This document shows, piece by piece, positions 28,559 through 30,026 of a stretch of 30,026 nt of DNA. The notes under the pieces were generated by a model. The model did not search any database and was not told the DNA's origin. It worked only from the letters and a program-made list of their open reading frames with translations. Each line of letters opens with the position of its first letter. Within the stretch, counting starts at the first letter, position 1. The position numbers were made by a program, and so were the translations under genes. Origin of the DNA: a virus. The stretch covers positions 1 through 30,026 of the IMG/VR virus record IMGVR_UViG_3300044846_000324, one strand, 5' to 3'.

Positions 28559-29060
28559 TAAGCAACCAATAAGCAGAGTTAAGTGGGTTGATCGCCAGAC
28601 ACTTAAACCCAATGACTACAATCCAAACAAGGTCGCACCGCCTGAGATGGAATTGCTTATCACCTCAATCCTTGAGGATGGATGGACACAGCCAATCGTT
28701 ATCTTGCCAGACAGCACAATTGTTGATGGCTTCCATCGGTACACAGTAAGCGCAGATAAACGCCTGATGGCTCGATTTGGTGGCTTAGTGCCGACTGTAA
28801 CTGTGGACATCGATCCAGTTCACAGGCAGATGAGTACCATTCGCCACAATCGTGCGCGAGGAACTCATGGCATCTTACCAATGGCGGCAATCGTCAGACA
28901 CATTGTCAATGAAGGAGTCAGCAAGGAAGAAATCCAAGCGAGGCTCGGAATGGAAGATGAGGAAGTTGATCGCTTAGTTGATCGCGCAGGGATGCCGATA
29001 CAGGCAGGGCGCAAACAAGAAGGCTTCGGTAATTCTTGGAAACCTAAAGCGTTTGAATAA
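28542..29060 (+). CDS. ParB-like protein (IbrB-like)
   Basis: A 172-residue protein. VDRQTLKPNDYNPNKVAPPEMELLITSILEDGWTQPIVILPDSTIVDGFHRYTVS is a ParB N-terminal domain; the GxxR box is DGFHR (62-66). A second helical domain (AAIVRHIVNEGVSKEEIQARLGMEDEEVDRLVDRAGMP) looks like helix-turn-helix. Together with the preceding gene it reproduces the IbrA-IbrB pair described in E. coli, which raises expression of prophage-borne genes. Low sequence similarity to the other ParB-like protein 2.5 kb upstream makes a recent duplication unlikely. Confidence 0.82.
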   Translation: MIHDTDKQPISRVKWVDRQTLKPNDYNPNKVAPPEMELLITSILEDGWTQPIVILPDSTIVDGFHRYTVSADKRLMARFGGLVPTVTVDIDPVHRQMSTIRHNRARGTHGILPMAAIVRHIVNEGVSKEEIQARLGMEDEEVDRLVDRAGMPIQAGRKQEGFGNSWKPKAFE

Positions 29061-29141
29061 AAGAGGGGGGGGGATATCCCCGCATAATCCCTAAAAAAAT
29101 TCGGGGGTGCTTACTTAGAATATTTTTCCGAGGCTTGCGTT
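29061..29141 (+). other. G-run and nested inverted repeats before the late regulator
   Basis: Nine G residues (29065-29073) lead into the perfect palindrome GGGGATATCCCC (29070-29081). Its CCCCG (29078-29082) can instead pair with CGGGG (29102-29106), giving two mutually exclusive hairpins. The second is not followed by a T run. The stretch has no gene. It may be a terminator/regulatory switch for the upstream cassette. Confidence 0.4.
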
Positions 29142-29531
29142 ATGGAATATGTGGACTTCATTAAGCTAGATGATGATGAGAAGAACATCGATAAGCGGCT
29201 TCGTAATTGGGCGATCTGGGTAAGACCTAAGCGAGGCTTTGGCGCAGTACATCCGATGTTTCGTTGGTATCGACCAACTGAGCATTGGCAGGGAATCGGG
29301 GACAAATCAAGCTGTGATCTCCCAGATGCTGAAGCAGTCGAAAGGGTAATGCGTGATCTTCCTACGATAGAACGCTTGGCTATTAAGTGGTATTACATTG
29401 AGTTCAGCTCACCGACAAAAATTTGTAAAGTTCTGGGACTCAGCTTGATTGATCTGCGAGTCATAGTAAGGAAAGCTAGGAAGAACACAGAGCGATTACT
29501 TGGAAGCAGTAACAGTAAGCCAACTAAATAA
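29142..29531 (+). CDS. Putative late transcription regulator (Q / sigma-region-4-like HTH)
   Basis: A 129-residue protein with GAGG 9 bases before the ATG. The N-terminal part RLRNWAIWVRPKRGFGAVHPMFRWYRP is basic; the C-terminal half DLPTIERLAIKWYYIEFSSPTKICKVLGLSLIDLRVIVRKARKNTERLL is a helix-turn-helix like sigma-70 region 4 and like small phage late-gene regulators. The position, right before a promoter-like region and the packaging-end genes, matches that of Q-type antiterminators. Exact mechanism (antitermination or activation) is not visible. Confidence 0.65.
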   Translation: MEYVDFIKLDDDEKNIDKRLRNWAIWVRPKRGFGAVHPMFRWYRPTEHWQGIGDKSSCDLPDAEAVERVMRDLPTIERLAIKWYYIEFSSPTKICKVLGLSLIDLRVIVRKARKNTERLLGSSNSKPTK

Positions 29532-29552
29532 ATTGGAAAATAATTTATGATC

Positions 29553-29580
29553 TTGCAAAATAATGTTGCAATTTTTTTTT
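29553..29580 (+). terminator. A/T-rich hairpin plus T9
   Basis: The self-complementary hexamer TTGCAA occurs at 29553-29558 and 29566-29571 and can pair across a 7-base loop, followed by nine T residues (29572-29580). The stem is weak in G/C, so termination may be partial. It follows the late regulator gene by 21 bases. Confidence 0.5.
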
Positions 29581-29593
29581 GTTGTGGAATAAT
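29566..29593 (+). promoter_or_regulatory. Possible late promoter overlapping the terminator
   Basis: TTGCAA (29566-29571), a 16-base spacer and AATAAT (29588-29593) read as a sigma-70-like promoter whose -35 is also the right arm of the terminator hairpin. The following 113 bases to the HNH start hold an inverted repeat CAGAGG...CCTCTG and no gene. This resembles the late promoter/leader region that Q-type regulators act on. Confidence 0.45.
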
Positions 29594-29706
29594 GCAACTG
29601 TCAAGAGCGAATACGCAGAAGTTGACCACTATCTTTGCAGAGGTTTTACCGCCTCTGAATAGTTATTTACATCATTCTGCAAGAGCTTCGTAAACCACTC
29701 AATCAA

Positions 29707-30026
29707 ATGTCAAACCCTGATAAGCGATTAAGTGGATGGAAGCTTCAAAAGATTCGTCACTTGAGAATGATGCAATCACCGCTATGCATTCATTGTGAAG
29801 CTAAAGGATTGGTCAAGCTAGGTGAGGAACTAGATCACATCATTCCAATATCTAAGGGTGGCGGCAATGAGGATTCAAATCTTCAAATGCTGTGTAAAGA
29901 ATGTCATGCAATCAAGACGATTGCTGATCTAGGTCAGAAACCAAAACCGAAAATCGGGTTGGACGGATGGCCAGAAATCGAAATGGCAGGGGGGGAAAGA
30001 AAGTCTAAAGCCTTTCATTACAAAAC
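29707..30026 (+). CDS. HNH endonuclease (3' end beyond window)
   Basis: Reads MSNPDKRLSGWKLQKIRHLR, then SPLCIHCEAKGLVKLGEELDHIIPISKGGGNEDSNLQMLCKECHAIKT. The CxxC pairs (CIHC, CKEC) hold zinc, and the DH...N...H set forms the HNH metal site. In HK97-like phages an HNH gene sits next to the terminase genes and helps packaging. The frame is still open at the window edge after 106 residues, with a final ...EIEMAGGERKSKAFHYKT. The G7 run that encodes AGGE may be part of the cohesive-end region. Confidence 0.88.
   Translation, partial: MSNPDKRLSGWKLQKIRHLRMMQSPLCIHCEAKGLVKLGEELDHIIPISKGGGNEDSNLQMLCKECHAIKTIADLGQKPKPKIGLDGWPEIEMAGGERKSKAFHYK
29983..30012 (+). other. Candidate cohesive-end (cos) or packaging region
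   Basis: A run of seven G (29989-29995) followed by GAAAGAAAGTCTAAAG-type sequence lies at the end of the HNH reading frame. In many phages a G-rich run followed by AAGTCT-like sequence is found right after the HNH gene and before the small terminase, and I recall this as a cos-linked element. No terminase is visible in the window to confirm it. Confidence 0.35.

Noticed and set aside
1-30026. tRNA genes, CRISPR arrays, insertion sequences, integrase and CI-type repressor
   Set aside because: I looked for cloverleaf patterns, spaced repeats, transposase motifs and recombinase motifs and saw none. Absence here does not exclude them in the rest of the genome.

Overview
The window is a contiguous piece of a tailed double-stranded DNA phage (or prophage) genome, with mid-40s %GC by eye. 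It encodes an HK97-type capsid, a head-to-tail connector set, one tail-tube protein, a frameshifted tail-assembly chaperone and a 1204-residue tape measure. There is no sheath or contractile baseplate, so a siphovirus is expected. An i-spanin with a nested o-spanin shows the host is Gram-negative. Gene styles (DUF1376 replication protein, YbcO-type nuclease, ERF plus exonuclease, mid-40s GC) would fit a freshwater or soil betaproteobacterium, but that host call is a guess. No integrase or CI-type repressor is visible; the genome is incomplete here, so lifestyle is open.

Layout. (1) 1-4254, rightward: 3' part of the major capsid gene, a terminator, a small protein apparently joined by a -1 shift to a DUF115-like enzyme, a GT-A glycosyltransferase, then gp6-like connector, head-tail adaptor, HK97 gp10-like and tail-terminator genes. 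(2) 4292-13349: terminator, tail tube, chaperone G/GT with an AAATTTT slip site, tape measure, one tail-tip protein, a large repeat-built receptor-binding protein and its small assembly protein. (3) 13359-16404: a tight chain of small membrane proteins, a lipoprotein, Rz/Rz1 and a GH19 endolysin. (4) 16351-21577, leftward: early operon with winged-helix protein, SSB-tailed protein, exonuclease, ERF annealing protein, several tiny proteins, a DUF932 protein, and a gamma-glutamylcyclotransferase / small protein / amidoligase trio. Two leftward promoters share the same sequence blocks at the same spacing. (5) 21753-25992, rightward: Cro-like repressor (predicted leaderless), DUF1376 replication protein with an origin-like repeat cluster, helicase-loader-like protein, RusA resolvase, small proteins and a YbcO-type nuclease. 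(6) 26025-29060: ParB-like / bicupin / PAPS-reductase-like / ParB-like cassette resembling IbrA-IbrB. (7) 29061-30026: a putative late transcription regulator, a terminator/promoter region and an HNH endonuclease that runs off the end, probably leading into packaging genes that close the circle to the capsid.

Two things stand out beyond the ordinary phage plan. The first is the pair of metabolic or modification cassettes: amidoligase with cyclotransferase, and ParB-cupin-PAPS reductase-ParB. The second is a near-total absence of the 5-mer GCWGC: I found one site in 30 kb by reading, while GCSGC is common. That suggests strong selection by a host restriction system or an unusual host motif bias.
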